From assembly GCA_028753945.1 (NCBI GenBank), contig JAPNXP010000001.1, forward strand, positions 10,220,501 to 10,284,500: a stretch of 64,000 bases of DNA, written 5' to 3'. Made by a program: the position numbers and the translations under genes. Each line of letters begins with the position of its first letter. Position 1 is the first letter of the stretch. The notes below the pieces were generated by a model that ran no database searches, was not told where the DNA came from, and saw only the letters and a list, made by a program, of their open reading frames with translations. Origin of the DNA: Hexactinellida sp. DTS-2022. Taxonomy: Eukaryota > Porifera > Hexactinellida. Shown here piece by piece: positions 22,301 to 32,505 of the stretch.

Positions 22301-23284
22301 ATGGCAGCTCGCTATCCCATTCCCCCTCCAGCAGCAGACCCCGTAGAAACGAACATTTCAATCGAGACACAATTAAGAAGGCAGTGCGAGACACGAATCC
22401 TCGAAGTGAGAATTTCCAGTCTCGGAGAGATTGCACAGATACCAGTAGGGCCTAACTACGCCACATTCCATTTGCCCACTGTTGCTACTGGGAAACAAGG
22501 TAGATCTACTGGAGAGTTATTTATGCCATGTGGTGTCGCCATTAACGAAGCTACAAACCAAATATTCGTAGCTAATTATGGCAATCACAGAATAGAGATA
22601 TTCTCCGAAACAGGAGAGTATCTCAATCAGTTAAGTGACGGACAGTTGTATTATCCATATGGCATAGCTAATCATGGGAATAGTGTGTATGTTAGTTGCG
22701 ACTGGATACACACTATAAGCAAATACTCTCAATCTAATTTTAGCTTCGTTAAGCAGATAGGTAAGAGGGGATCGAACAACGGAGAATTCCAATATCCCAA
22801 ACAACTAACAACAGATCCCAACGGACAGGTGTTCATAGCAGATAGCGGTAACAACAGAATCTGTGTACTCGACACAGACCTAAACCATCTGAGGAACATC
22901 ACACATCAGGAATTAACACTACCATCTGACGTCAAGCTATCGCATGACCGCGTATACGTACTGTGTCCATTTAAGAATTCGTGTATGCTGGTACTGTCAC
23001 TAGAGGGAGACATGCTACACTCTATCATTAGCAGAGGACATGGAATGGATGTGTTAGAGCCATGGTTCTTCTGTTTGGACATATACAACAACATTGTCAT
23101 TAGCGAAGCTTACACACACTCCATTCGTGTATTCTCCCCAGCAGGCAACCTCCTACTCACCATAGGAAGAGAGGGACACCAACAAGGAATGTTCGATTTT
23201 CCCCAAGGAATAGCTATAGACACAAACGGGAGATTAGTTTGTGTGTCCGTGAACAAGAATTACGGTCTCCAAATATTTAGTTAG
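22301..23284 (+). CDS. NHL-repeat protein with shortened coiled coil
   Basis: An intact 327-aa frame. The N terminus, MAARYPIPPPAADPVE, parallels MAVRFPDPIHPVDPVE of the gene at 14030, but the following coiled coil of about 90 residues is almost wholly absent (only about residues 17-45 remain). The C-terminal region has six NHL-type blades (about residues 60-327), for example PCGVAINEATNQIFVANYGNHRIEIFS in two parts and PQGIAIDTNGRLVCVSVN, ending LQIFS. The gene is intronless, with a TATA-like box 73 bp upstream and AATAAA at 23325-23330, 41 bp after the stop, so it looks expressible. With no coiled coil it may not oligomerise like its relatives; the propeller would still bind a partner. No RING or B-box is visible. 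Function is unknown. Confidence 0.8.
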   Translation: MAARYPIPPPAADPVETNISIETQLRRQCETRILEVRISSLGEIAQIPVGPNYATFHLPTVATGKQGRSTGELFMPCGVAINEATNQIFVANYGNHRIEIFSETGEYLNQLSDGQLYYPYGIANHGNSVYVSCDWIHTISKYSQSNFSFVKQIGKRGSNNGEFQYPKQLTTDPNGQVFIADSGNNRICVLDTDLNHLRNITHQELTLPSDVKLSHDRVYVLCPFKNSCMLVLSLEGDMLHSIISRGHGMDVLEPWFFCLDIYNNIVISEAYTHSIRVFSPAGNLLLTIGREGHQQGMFDFPQGIAIDTNGRLVCVSVNKNYGLQIFS

Positions 23285-23324
23285 CTTTTTGTATTAGTTT
23301 GTTATTTATTCTCTTTTAAACAAC

Positions 23325-23330
23325 AATAAA
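23325..23330 (+). terminator. Polyadenylation signal AATAAA
   Basis: Canonical hexamer 41 bp downstream of the NHL gene's stop codon (TAG 23282-23284), on the same strand. Confidence 0.5.
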
Positions 23331-23416
23331 ATCATAACCCACATTTTCACACCCATTGTTTAAATTACGGTTCCACTACTCTCAACAGCCACCGTCGCTC
23401 CCATAAGAGCATAAAT

Positions 23417-23515
23417 TAAAATCCAAAATTGCAGCTGTGCCGACGCATGTTCCTTTGGTGGCACTATATTTTGGTGGTGGTCCATTGATAGTGCCTCCAA
23501 AGGAACATGCTGTCC
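23417..23515. mobile_element. Hairpin MITE copy 3, right arm broken
   Basis: The left arm and centre match 19707-19831, but the right arm stops after 'ggaacatgctgtc' and is followed by a run of CGG triplets (23516-23531) and then 'cggcacag'. The end was altered by a CGG expansion or a second event. Confidence 0.65.
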
Positions 23516-23549
23516 GGCGGCGGCGGCGGCCCGACTCGGCACAGTAATA

Positions 23550-23885
23550 ACTAACCAAAGCACTAAGATTAGAACTGGGCCACTATACTATAGTATCAGT
23601 GGCGGACACTTGACGAAATATTGGGGGGGCGAAATTAGTTGGGACTCATCACACTTCCAGTATTCTTAGTCAGTGCCCCCAATCAATTTATTCTTTCGAA
23701 ATTACTGGGGGGGCGACCGCCCCCCCCTAGTGTCCGCCACTGTATAGTATAGTCGACACTAATAAAAGCAGTGATTCCAATACTGGGCCACTATACTAAA
23801 GTATAGTCGGCACTGTAATAATATAAATAAAGGCAGTGAGATTAGAACTGGGCCACTATACTATAGTATAGTCGGCACAGTAAAA
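23550..23885. repeat. Tandem 'gggccactatactatagtatagtcggcac' units
   Basis: Three units of about 55-60 bp lie at about 23565-23600 (interrupted by a MITE and resuming at 23743), 23768-23820 and 23835-23885. Another single copy is near 21310-21365. Each contains an internal palindrome tatactatagtata. Confidence 0.65.
23597..23742. mobile_element. hAT-like MITE, 8-bp duplication TATAGTAT
   Basis: Perfect inverted ends CAGTGGCGGACACT and AGTGTCCGCCACTG enclose 146 bp with G-run/C-run interior. TATAGTAT is duplicated at 23589-23596 and 23743-23750. It belongs to the same superfamily as 12249-12516. Confidence 0.9.
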
Positions 23886-23889
23886 TGTA

Positions 23890-24295
23890 TTGACCTAGCA
23901 ATTAAATATTGTCCATATATTCTGTATAAATATTTGCAAAAAGTTAGCACAAGGAGAGTAATCCCCATTGGGTTAACAACAAGTTGCCATTCACTATCAG
24001 ACTCTAACTAGGACGAACTACCAGACTGTCTGTCTTGGCTCCACCGAGGTGTCGTCGCGTCGACAGACAGCTGACAGTTGCTCTCAGAGCTTGCACTCGC
24101 TACACAAGTGTCCGGGGACTTTCCCCGAAGCAGGTTCCACACAGGAATTGGGAGCTTCGAGAGTGAATCTTCCCGTGCTAATTACATCAGCTCGTTATCT
24201 CTATTTATACCGCTTGCTCTGATGAATGCATTGCTCAAGGGTCTGTTATATAGTGACATAATTTCAGGGAGGAAATGGTTTAAATGGTACTGGGG
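23890..24295. repeat. 400-bp dispersed repeat, copy 1
   Basis: Nearly identical to 34008-34412, from 'acctagcaa' to 'actgggg'. It contains a hairpin, CTGTCTGTC near 24026 against GACAGACAG near 24060. The same small open frame (MLSELALATQVSGDF...) appears in both copies and starts at TTG, so it is not convincing coding sequence. The class is unknown; a solo LTR or a non-autonomous element is possible. Confidence 0.75.
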
Positions 24296-24435
24296 CTGTC
24301 ACGCCATATATGGTCGCCGCCATAATAGATCCGGCCGGACCATGCATGGGAGCCGTGGATGGTCCCCCTTATTAATAGTGAATATAAAACTTGACTCAGC
24401 TTTTACTGGGAGCAACCCCCCTGAAAATTATTAGA

Positions 24436-24910
24436 ATACGTAGTACCACTTCGTGTTAGTCTTGTTAGCAAGTAGTTTTGTTAGTTCTCTATAATTATAT
24501 AAATGAGGCTAAGCAAGATGCATTGCCTAGAGATGTATTTGGGAGATTACCATAAGTAGTCGGTTTCTTTCATTAACATTCATCTTTGCAAAGACGGATT
24601 ATATATCATACAGGAATACATTCAACTTGAATAATAATTATATAAAAGTTTTGTATTCTTCAGTGTAACTTGTACAGGGTCTATTTTCCCAAGACTACCT
24701 CATATCCGCTGTATTCAAACGAGGCTACATGTCATCTATAATTTTAGGTAAATTTTAAGAACTACATTAGCTCATAAAAGTACAGTACAGTACACTTCAA
24801 TTGTGACTACTAAGATACTTAATTTCAACATTAATTTAATTAATTAAAATCAATTAATATTCTATGTATAAAATCAAATGCAGATACAAACTAAATAGGA
24901 AGTACATTAC
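24436..24910. other. Intergenic, nothing recognised
   Basis: AT-rich spacer downstream of PRORP (minus strand). No ORF, repeat or RNA gene is supported. Confidence 0.4.
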
Positions 24911-26347
24911 CTATGCTAGTTTTGTGCAGTACCACAGTCCACTGTCTACCAACGGAATGTGTATACTGCCATCCCTGGCATACTCCAATGCTTTAACGAT
25001 AAGATCTTTGTTATGAATAACCTGGAACGGCTCCTTACCGAAGTTAACAACATGCTTATAGTACCATTTGTCTAAAATAGGGTGAACTGATAGAGGAATA
25101 TCGTTCTTAAGTTCTCTGTGTCTATCGTTTGTCAATAGAAAGGCTCGTTCTTTCATTTTCAATGCTGCATAGACGCAGTATAAATCATCTCGTGAATCAA
25201 ACTCTGTAGAAAATACTAAGTTCTTTCTGTTTAGAGATTTCCAGAATTGTTCATTGTTTCTTCTTGTAACATAACGTAGTATTACAAATGCGTTTGTGAT
25301 AGATAATGATCGTTTTACCATGTCAATCCTATGTTGCAGGAGGTCAAGAGTAAATCCTACTTTCTTGACGTGAGACACGTTCATACCATCAACAACCAGT
25401 ACTTTATCGTTCGGGAATTTGTCTGTAAAATAAGCAAGTGCTTTCTTATAAGATATTAGTTCATATTTCAACTTGTCAGTTCTCTGGAAGTTCAGATACT
25501 GGTTTAACATTATACTCTTCACTTCTGATAGCAACAAATCATACTCGCCATCTGTCAGCGCTAGTTCTCTCAGTTTCCTTCCACACTTCATACAAGCGCC
25601 ATTTTCAAGAGCCACAGGGGACAAAGTCTCTTTTTCATTAAGTTTCGATAGCGTAGAGATCAGCTGATTCAAAGTTATATCGTCTTTAATTGCCTGTTCG
25701 TTGTTATGGCAGCTCAAGAGCACTCTCCTGAGGGTCTCCAGGAGAACGGGGTTGGTTAGATTATCTGCTAACTTTAAGCACAGGGCATTCAGTAGAATAT
25801 TCTCGAAGGGATAGTTCAGCTGTATGCATCTGTCAACTAGGTCAGCTATTATTTGGTACTTGTCTGTGTGTTTCAACAGATATTCAATAGCTAATGTTAG
25901 TGCATGGTTTCTAATAGGAAGTTGTTTGTTGAATATAACGTCTAGCATCTCCAGGAGATAGCCCGTATTTTGCTTAACAACACAATCAATCAATAGGAAT
26001 GACATGGTTGAAGTTTCTAGTATAATTGAATGCTCCTCGAGGTAAGCAATTACTTCGTTTAAAGAGATAGGGGTGCCTATATGTACAGATAGGTCAATCC
26101 CCAACTTGAATATTATAGGAGATAGCTTATACTTATCTTCTAACAAGTTCTTAAATAGCAGGAACGCATTATGAAGGTCTTTAGACTTAACCATTGCATA
26201 GAACTGGCTCTCTTCTTGTTTTGGTAGGTTTTTTAGCTTAGGAATTTTCCATGGGATCCCTCCAACATATTTGGAATTGGTAGACGCGAATAATCTCACA
26301 ATTCCAACCTTACTCTGTGGGAGTAAGTAGCGATACAAGCCGTGCAT
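24911..26347 (-). CDS. PRORP: Mitochondrial RNase P nuclease PRORP (MRPP3)
   Basis: A single-exon 478-aa protein, the animal protein-only RNase P that cleaves the 5' leader from mitochondrial tRNA precursors. The N terminus is basic (targeting-peptide like). Residues about 45-235 are helical PPR-like repeats. A zinc site is formed by CMKC (252-255) together with His463 and Cys474. The NYN/PIN-like metallonuclease domain follows: VVDGMNVSH (Asp320), the acidic pair in DSRDDLYCVYAAL (Asp387/388), and LTNDRHRELK (Asp408). These acidic residues are the expected metal ligands, so catalysis appears intact. Start ATG 26345-26347, stop TAG 24911-24913. In animals it works with a methyltransferase/dehydrogenase pair (TRMT10C/HSD17B10), which is not in this window. 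Confidence 0.93.
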   Translation of the reverse strand: MHGLYRYLLPQSKVGIVRLFASTNSKYVGGIPWKIPKLKNLPKQEESQFYAMVKSKDLHNAFLLFKNLLEDKYKLSPIIFKLGIDLSVHIGTPISLNEVIAYLEEHSIILETSTMSFLLIDCVVKQNTGYLLEMLDVIFNKQLPIRNHALTLAIEYLLKHTDKYQIIADLVDRCIQLNYPFENILLNALCLKLADNLTNPVLLETLRRVLLSCHNNEQAIKDDITLNQLISTLSKLNEKETLSPVALENGACMKCGRKLRELALTDGEYDLLLSEVKSIMLNQYLNFQRTDKLKYELISYKKALAYFTDKFPNDKVLVVDGMNVSHVKKVGFTLDLLQHRIDMVKRSLSITNAFVILRYVTRRNNEQFWKSLNRKNLVFSTEFDSRDDLYCVYAALKMKERAFLLTNDRHRELKNDIPLSVHPILDKWYYKHVVNFGKEPFQVIHNKDLIVKALEYARDGSIHIPLVDSGLWYCTKLA

Positions 26348-27061
26348 TGGTGGAATAGAATTAAGGTAGCACTAAGATAGCACATAATAATAAGAGTACA
26401 AAGCATACCCTGAGTAAAGAATTCAGATAGTACGTAACTGTATGTAATCCAGGCACGCGGAAAGTACGGAAACATCTAACTTTGCTTAATATAAAGTTAA
26501 CAAATACTTCAACGTTGTTGTTGCAATTAACTTAAGGGAGAAGCAGGGATAAGAGACCTGCCAATACAAATAATACAAAACATATAATATGGTCAGATTG
26601 TTAGCTCAGTAGCTAACACATTATGCGAAACTAGCGATAGTAACGAATGTGGTAGAATGGAACGGAGCGGAGCTGGAAGGCTCCACTTGGACATCTTGAG
26701 GTGTTACACAACAACAGGGACTGTTCCCTGTTATCGTGTAATAGCTCAGAACAGCTGTTCCTGGGATACGAATGTGCATAAGTGTCTCACCAGAGGCCGA
26801 AGTGTGTTGCAGAAATCATTAATTATTTCAGGTTTTTCTCTGAGGATATTTAATTCAAATTATTACTATAAATACAGTCGAAAATTCAGATATTAAGGCC
26901 GACAAAAGTTTGGCTATTATTCTGCGAAAAACGAATGTCAAATCCGGAGTTTTTCTCTGGTTTTTGGTAACAAGCACTCATACTGAATAATAAGTCGAAT
27001 TTTGAGGATCTTTTCCAACAAACGTGAGACATTAATTAATAATAATATATAATTGTGTTTG
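26348..27061. other. Intergenic, PRORP upstream side
   Basis: About 700 bp between PRORP (5' end) and TANGO6 (3' end). A diverged Tc1-like terminus TACAGTCGAAAATTCAGAT sits near 26874. No gene is recognised; a 79-codon frame at 26657 lacks homology I can name. Confidence 0.4.
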
Positions 27062-30000
27062 TTACAGTCTCAAATCAAACGGATCCGGGGGTGTATCCAT
27101 AACATAGAGGGTCTTCTTAAGTTCCCTTGTAATGACAGGAGTGAGGAACTGTTTCATAACTCCGTTCAGTCTTTCTATCCCAGATTGTGCTTGCGTGCGA
27201 GTAGTTAGGTCAGGATCAGAGGAATGCACGAGTTTCAACAGCTGGTAAGTTCTACGTAACAGAGTCCCTCCAAATATGTGTAGTATCTATAGACACAATG
27301 TTATGATTCAGTTAAAACACATACGAATTTTAAATTGAATATTAGATCTGTTGTATGAGTATTTTACTACGACCATTAGATTCTTAGTACTTTTAATACA
27401 AGGACCAGGGAACAAAGAATGCTGCAAAAAAAGCATGCTGTAAAAAAAGCATGCTGCAAAAAAGCATGCTGTAAAAAAAGCATGCTGCAAAAAAAGCATG
27501 CTGTAAAAAAAGCATGCTGTAAAAAAAGCATGCTGCAAAAAAAGCATGCTGCAAAAAAAGCATGCTGCAAAAAAAGCATGCTGTAAAAAAAGCATGCTGT
27601 AAAAAAATCGTGCTGTAAAAAATCATGCTGTAAAAAAGCATGCTGCAAAAAAAGCATGCTGCAAAAAAAGCATGCTGCAAAAAAAGCATGCTGCAAAAAA
27701 AGCATGCTGCAAAAAAAGCATGCTGCAAAAAAAGCATGCTGCAAAAAAAGCATGCTGCAAAAAAAGCATGCTGCAAAAAAAGCATGCTGCAAAAAAAGCA
27801 TGCTGCAAAAAAAGCATGCTGCAAAAAAAGCATGCTGCAAAAAAAGCATGCTGCAAAAAAAGCATGCTGCAAAAAAAGCATGCTGCAAAAAAAGCATGCT
27901 GCAAAAAAAGCATGCTGCAAAAAAAGCATGCTGCAAAAAAAGCATGCTGCAAAAAAAAGCATGCTGTAAAAAAAAGCATGCTGCAAAAAAAGCATGCTAC
28001 GAAAAAGCATAATGTTCTAGTTTATTAACCGATCTATGTAGTTGCAGCAGACAAACAGATGCAAAATATCAGGACTTTTCATGAGTCACCGAGTCATTTG
28101 ACTCGTTTAAAATTCGTTGACTTGAGTTGGTTATTCATGTAATACGCAATTATAATTGAGAATAGAACTTGAGAAACAGGCAAGAAGAATAACAGTGGTA
28201 GTAAATCTCATGGTACTCGTAGTAAGAATCTATAGCAATGAATCATCCATAGTCCTTGTATTAAAAGTAGTAAAAATCTCATATAACAGATTGAATATTC
28301 GAATATTTGTTCGTTTAGAAAAGGTTCGTTCGTTGCATTTCGCATATTCGTTTCAGCCCTAAAGTTCTTAAATGCCCAACAAGCAATCCTACTAGAACCC
28401 TACAGCTTTAGTGCCTATGCCTTTGGTGGGAAGTTACCTGTTCCTGCGGCTTGTCCATCATCCTGCAGAGCACGAGCACAGCGGCGCGTCTCACAGTAGC
28501 GTCTCTCTCGGAGGGCAGCAGGTGCTCCAGACAGCTGACCACCTCCTGGACGCACCTAGAGAGACTGTAGCCCAGCAGCAGACAGCACTCGGCTAGGTTG
28601 GAGAGAGCGCTGGCCCTAACCAGCGGCTCTGCGTCGCGCACTCCGGTCAGAAGCGCGCGCGTCACAACCTCCCCGTACTGAGGGAACAGCTGGCCCGTCT
28701 CGCGCGCAGCTCGCAGCAGCACCTCTCCCAGCTTCATGCGAAACTCCACACTATTAATCCTGCTCAGGGGCTTAGTTCTTGTCGCCATCTCTTCGATCAG
28801 CTGACTGCTGGTCTGCTGCGAGTAGGCAGCAAACTGAGCGGAGACGTCTGACAGCACCTCTGTCGGTCTGACGGAGGCGAGAGAGGCCAGCCCACTGATC
28901 GCCGAAAGGTATAAATAGGAGTCCTCGCTGCTCAGATTCTCCTTGAACAGTTGCATCAGTCTGTCTGCATTACTCAGGGCTTCCTCGTCTCTCCTGTAGA
29001 CAAGTCTAGACAGCCGTTTGATGCCATTTGCTCGAATCGGTAGCATGGGGTCCAGCGAGAGGGAGAGAGCCTCGGAGAAGCTTGAATTCTAATCAATCAT
29101 CAAAATAACACAACTGAATGGAGTTATTAGTTAGAAATCCCTATTCATACCTGTCCTGTGTGATTCTCTGTCACTTCTTCCCTGAGTCTACCATTCCCGC
29201 TGGAGGGTGCGGGTAGCAGGTCTGACCACACGGCCCCGCAGGTGGCTATACAGATCCGGAGATCAGCTGATTGGGCGCGCAGCAGCTCGTCTGGGAACCT
29301 AGCTCCCATCCCCTCCAGAGGGGGGAGCAGGCCCTGCAGCAGGCTGCTCACCCCCGCGGTGACCTCCTTGCTGCTGGAGAGCAGATAGGTTATACTCCCT
29401 ACACAGTGCACTGATAGAGGCTGCAATCGTACATAGGGATCAGTCTGCTGGTGGTAGGAACTTACCAAATGCCATTGATAGAGAACTAGTGCCTCCAAAC
29501 ACTTGAGAGTTGTACTCACTGAGCTCACCATACTTATCCATGGTCCTACAGTGCATCGCCACTAGTCTGCTAGCCCACTGCAGCACGGGCTCTGTGTCCA
29601 GCTGAGAGAGCACGTACTCGCCCCGCTCCTCCAGCAGCTGCGCCGCCAGACAGAGCGCCCCCTCTCTATAGCCGCCGCTGCCCTCCCGGCCCTCCACGGA
29701 GTCCGCCAGCGCCTCCAGCAGGCCTGCTACCACTGCGGAGTACGCGCCGCACTTCTCTCTGCACTCCAGCAGTCGGAACAGCTGAGACACCAGTGGCATG
29801 ACGTCACTCTCCGAGGCGCCCCTGGTTACCTGCAGAGAGCCTCCGTCCCCCAGAGAGACAGCCAGGTCGGGGTGCAGCCCCCTGGCTCCCCCTCTCCTGT
29901 GTGGGTAGGCTAGTGAGTCCAGGAGGAATGATAAGCAGTGCTCGCTCTCGCTGCTTAGGAAGAACCTCTCTATCACTTGCGATAGGCTGGAGGCCACTGG

Positions 30001-31278
30001 AGAGATCCTGCCAGTGTCAGAGCATAGCATGTGGCAGAGAAGTGGCATGTAGCCGCAGATCCAGTTCTCTATAAGGCTATGCCACTCGGGTATTCCCGTG
30101 ATGACGTAGTGTATGTCGCTTATGGTCTGCGTGAGCTTAGCTTCGCTCATGCCAGCTGTCCCGTCAGCAGCCAGCAGATCCAAAGGCGCAGTTATCCTTC
30201 TGAGGAGCAGGGATCCCGCGGCAGAAGGCTGGCTCTCAACCAGAGACTCCACCACTGACAGGCAGGCAGGTATGACGTCACGCCGGAGGGACCCGTTGTC
30301 GAGATGCAGAATGTCCATCAGCTGATCGCAAACAGCTGTGTAGTACCCAGCGCCCTGCTCCCCCGTAGGATTAGCGGCTATCACTCTGGCTATAGTTCTC
30401 AGACTGGTGTAGTCCTTGGCGTCTGGAGATGAGTGCTTCGTTACTGCGTCGAGGAACCCACGCAGAACAGACTGAATTCCTAGCGGCGCGACCAGTATCC
30501 TAGACAGCTCCTGAGAGGTCGCTTCCACAACCCAGCTGGCCCCCGCCCTCCTGGCCAGGCCCTGCAGCACCATCAGCTCCCGGACGAGGAGCGGAGTCTC
30601 GAACCTCCCCAGCAGCTGGCTGCAGCTGTCTCTGTACCAGCGACAGCGCGCCCCCAGCTGGGAGCCCCCGGGACAGCTGTGGCGGGAGAGCTGCAGGAGC
30701 GAGGCTGCCACGTCACGCAGGTGCGAAGATAGGTGCGGGGTGTGGGTCTGTAGCAATATGACGTCATAGCAACGTACGAGATGGAACGAGAGTGTGGCTA
30801 CCGTTAGCTTAGACTTGTGCTTGATCAGATGCTGCAGAGTTGGGGAGCGCTCCGAGACAGGCGGGCCGTTACCTGGCAAGAGGAATGGTACTACACAGAG
30901 GGAAAATATAAACTGGAATAGAGTGGTTACCCGGGTCTGCAGAGACAGGTTTATGAACTCGTCTCTCCTAGCAGCGGCCAGCAGGGCGGAGAGAGCGAGC
31001 AGGTGAGAAGTGTATTCGTAGTAGACCAGCTGTAGGGGGGCGGGGCCGAGGCAGGAGAGGGACTCGGGGGGTGTGGACTGTATCGGAGATCGGTATAGGC
31101 TATCCCTTAGTGGCTTGTTAGTGCTCATGAATGAAATGAAGTTAGCCGAGGAGCTCTGTAGAGTTCTGAAGAAAGCTAGGTCTGGAGTAGTCTCCGTGTC
31201 CGACTGCTCTCCCTGCAGAGGACTGGTCAGTGTATCGATAGCCCGGGACAGCAGGCTAGCGTCCACACATGATTGCAT
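27062..31278 (-). CDS. TANGO6: TANGO6-like protein (transport and Golgi organization 6), 4 exons
   Basis: The model is exons 29466-31278, 29151-29398, 28438-29088 and 27062-27286 (minus strand). All introns are GT-AG and phases match; the total is 2937 nt, or 978 aa. Introns are 67, 62 and 1151 bp. The protein is alpha-helical repeat throughout. Its C-terminal region is what identifies it: ALSLSLDPMLPIRANGIKRL, an 'ADLRICIATCGAVW' helix, and a last exon with LLRRTYQLLKLVHSSDPD match the RTP1/TANGO6 C-terminal domains. TANGO6 proteins are about 1000-1100 aa and are implicated in secretion/Golgi organisation; yeast Rtp1 acts in RNA polymerase II nuclear import. The exon 4 acceptor is at 27287. 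The third intron carries a 16-bp minisatellite. The first ATG (31276-31278) is followed by a plausible start; further 5' non-coding exons cannot be excluded. Confidence 0.87.
27421..28013. repeat. 16-bp minisatellite (aaaaaaagcatgctgc) in TANGO6 intron 3
   Basis: About 36 tandem units of 16 bp, each carrying the palindrome AGCATGCT and an A-run. Variants tgctgT versus tgctgC and small A-run length changes concentrate at the two ends. It lies wholly within the 1151-bp intron 27287-28437. The long K/A- and F-rich reading frames on both strands are produced by the repeat. Confidence 0.95.
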
Positions 31279-31466
31279 GCTACTGATGATATGATATAGT
31301 AGAATAACTAGAATGCTATAGAGTAGGATTGTTCAAACAACGAACATTACTAAAGTGCTAGTCAGTTATGTACGAATAGGCAACCCTGCTCACCAATTTG
31401 ATTATGAAATAGGGATTGAGAACCGGCTTTATTAATTAAAGTACGTATAATTATTACAAATAGAAA

Positions 31467-32082
31467 TACAGTCAACTCCAGGTATAACGAAGTGCTCAGG
31501 ACATAGTATCATTTCGTTATAAGCGGAGTTTGTTATAAGCAGAATTCGTTATAACCCGAGTTCGTTATAACCGGAGTAAAATCAATAGCTTAGAGCAGGG
31601 GTCGGCAATTATGTTTCACTATTACCCCAATTCAGTGCTCAGCACATCACTGTTACCCCGAATCCAGAAACTAAATTGATAAACACAAAGAACAAGCTGT
31701 TTCATTTATAGACGAGACAACCGGAGTAAAACTACTGAATTTAATTCTGTTCATAGCATGTATAATGTCTAAAGTGGAACTTGCTACCCTAAATAATATC
31801 AGGAAACTGTGGCTGTATTTTGACAGTTGACCCCCACATTACCCCCAGAAAACCTAAAATTACCCCCTATGGGGTAATTTACCCCTAATTGCCGACCACT
31901 GGCTTAGAGGCTATATGGGATTTAAATCACTTCGTTATAAGTGGAGTTTCGTTATATCCATTTCGTTGTAACCGAAGTTTTAATAATGTAATAAGATAGA
32001 AGGATTTCCGGACCATTGAATGACTTCGTTATAAGCGGGTACTTCGTTATATCCGACTTTGTTATAACGGGAGTTGACTGTA
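31467..32082. mobile_element. Tc1/pogo-like MITE 'cgttataa..gag', interrupted
   Basis: Ends TACAGTCAACTCC and GGAGTTGACTGTA are flanked by TA. The interior is built from repeated 'cgttataagcggagtt' units in direct order. A 306-bp hAT-like element sits inside (31596-31901), so about 300 bp is its own sequence. Confidence 0.85.
31596..31901. mobile_element. hAT-like MITE nested in a pogo-like MITE
   Basis: Ends CAGGGGTCGGCAATTA and its near complement AATTGCCGACCACTG are a typical hAT terminus. The 8-bp duplication GCTTAGAG is exact at 31588-31595 and 31902-31909. It is younger than its host element. Confidence 0.9.
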
Positions 32083-32132
32083 CATCTACTATTTTACTTT
32101 TATAGAAAATGTCACTACAGAGTACTTACAAT

Positions 32133-32207
32133 ATACACTCTGTTCTCTCTAACTGTCCACTTTGGGCCATATGCCCACTGGTGGACTATTAGAGAGAACA
32201 GAGTGTA
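32133..32207. mobile_element. 75-bp hairpin element
   Basis: TACACTCTGTTCTCTCTAA at the left and its exact complement at the right enclose about 37 bp. It could form a strong hairpin RNA. No second copy was seen, so a mobile origin is inferred from the terminal repeats only. Confidence 0.5.
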
Positions 32208-32505
32208 GTATCATATAATCATCAAATACGTACAAAACCCTGATAAAGAGTCTGTTTTTATTATGCGATAATAATATAATTGGTATATAAAAGTGATGTT
32301 AGTTGCACACAACAAAAATAAATATAGAATTAACTTAACATTATAGTACGTTAGTTTTAATTTTTATAACAGCTAGATAAATAATATGACACTAACATTC
32401 TAAAAACAAATATAGCTTAAAAAAATAAAGTAAAGTTAACACAAATAAATAAAAAACTAAAATAAACACAAATAAAAAACTAATTACTTATTTACTATTA
32501 CAACA

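Noticed and set aside
24078-24434. Small ORF repeated at 34196 (MLSELALATQV...)
   Set aside because: Starts with TTG, has no recognisable features, and simply lies inside a duplicated non-coding repeat; the two copies diverge at the 3' end.
27308-28028. Overlapping frames rich in K/A or F/C across the TANGO6 intron
   Set aside because: Produced by the 16-bp minisatellite; overlapping frames on both strands repeat the same residues, and the region is intronic.
29399-29465. In-frame sequence reading TDPYVRLQPLSVH next to a TANGO6 exon
   Set aside because: Treating it as a 67-bp intron (GT..AG) joins SMAFG to SITYLL in phase and makes the whole coding length divisible by 3; as exon it would leave the frames incompatible.
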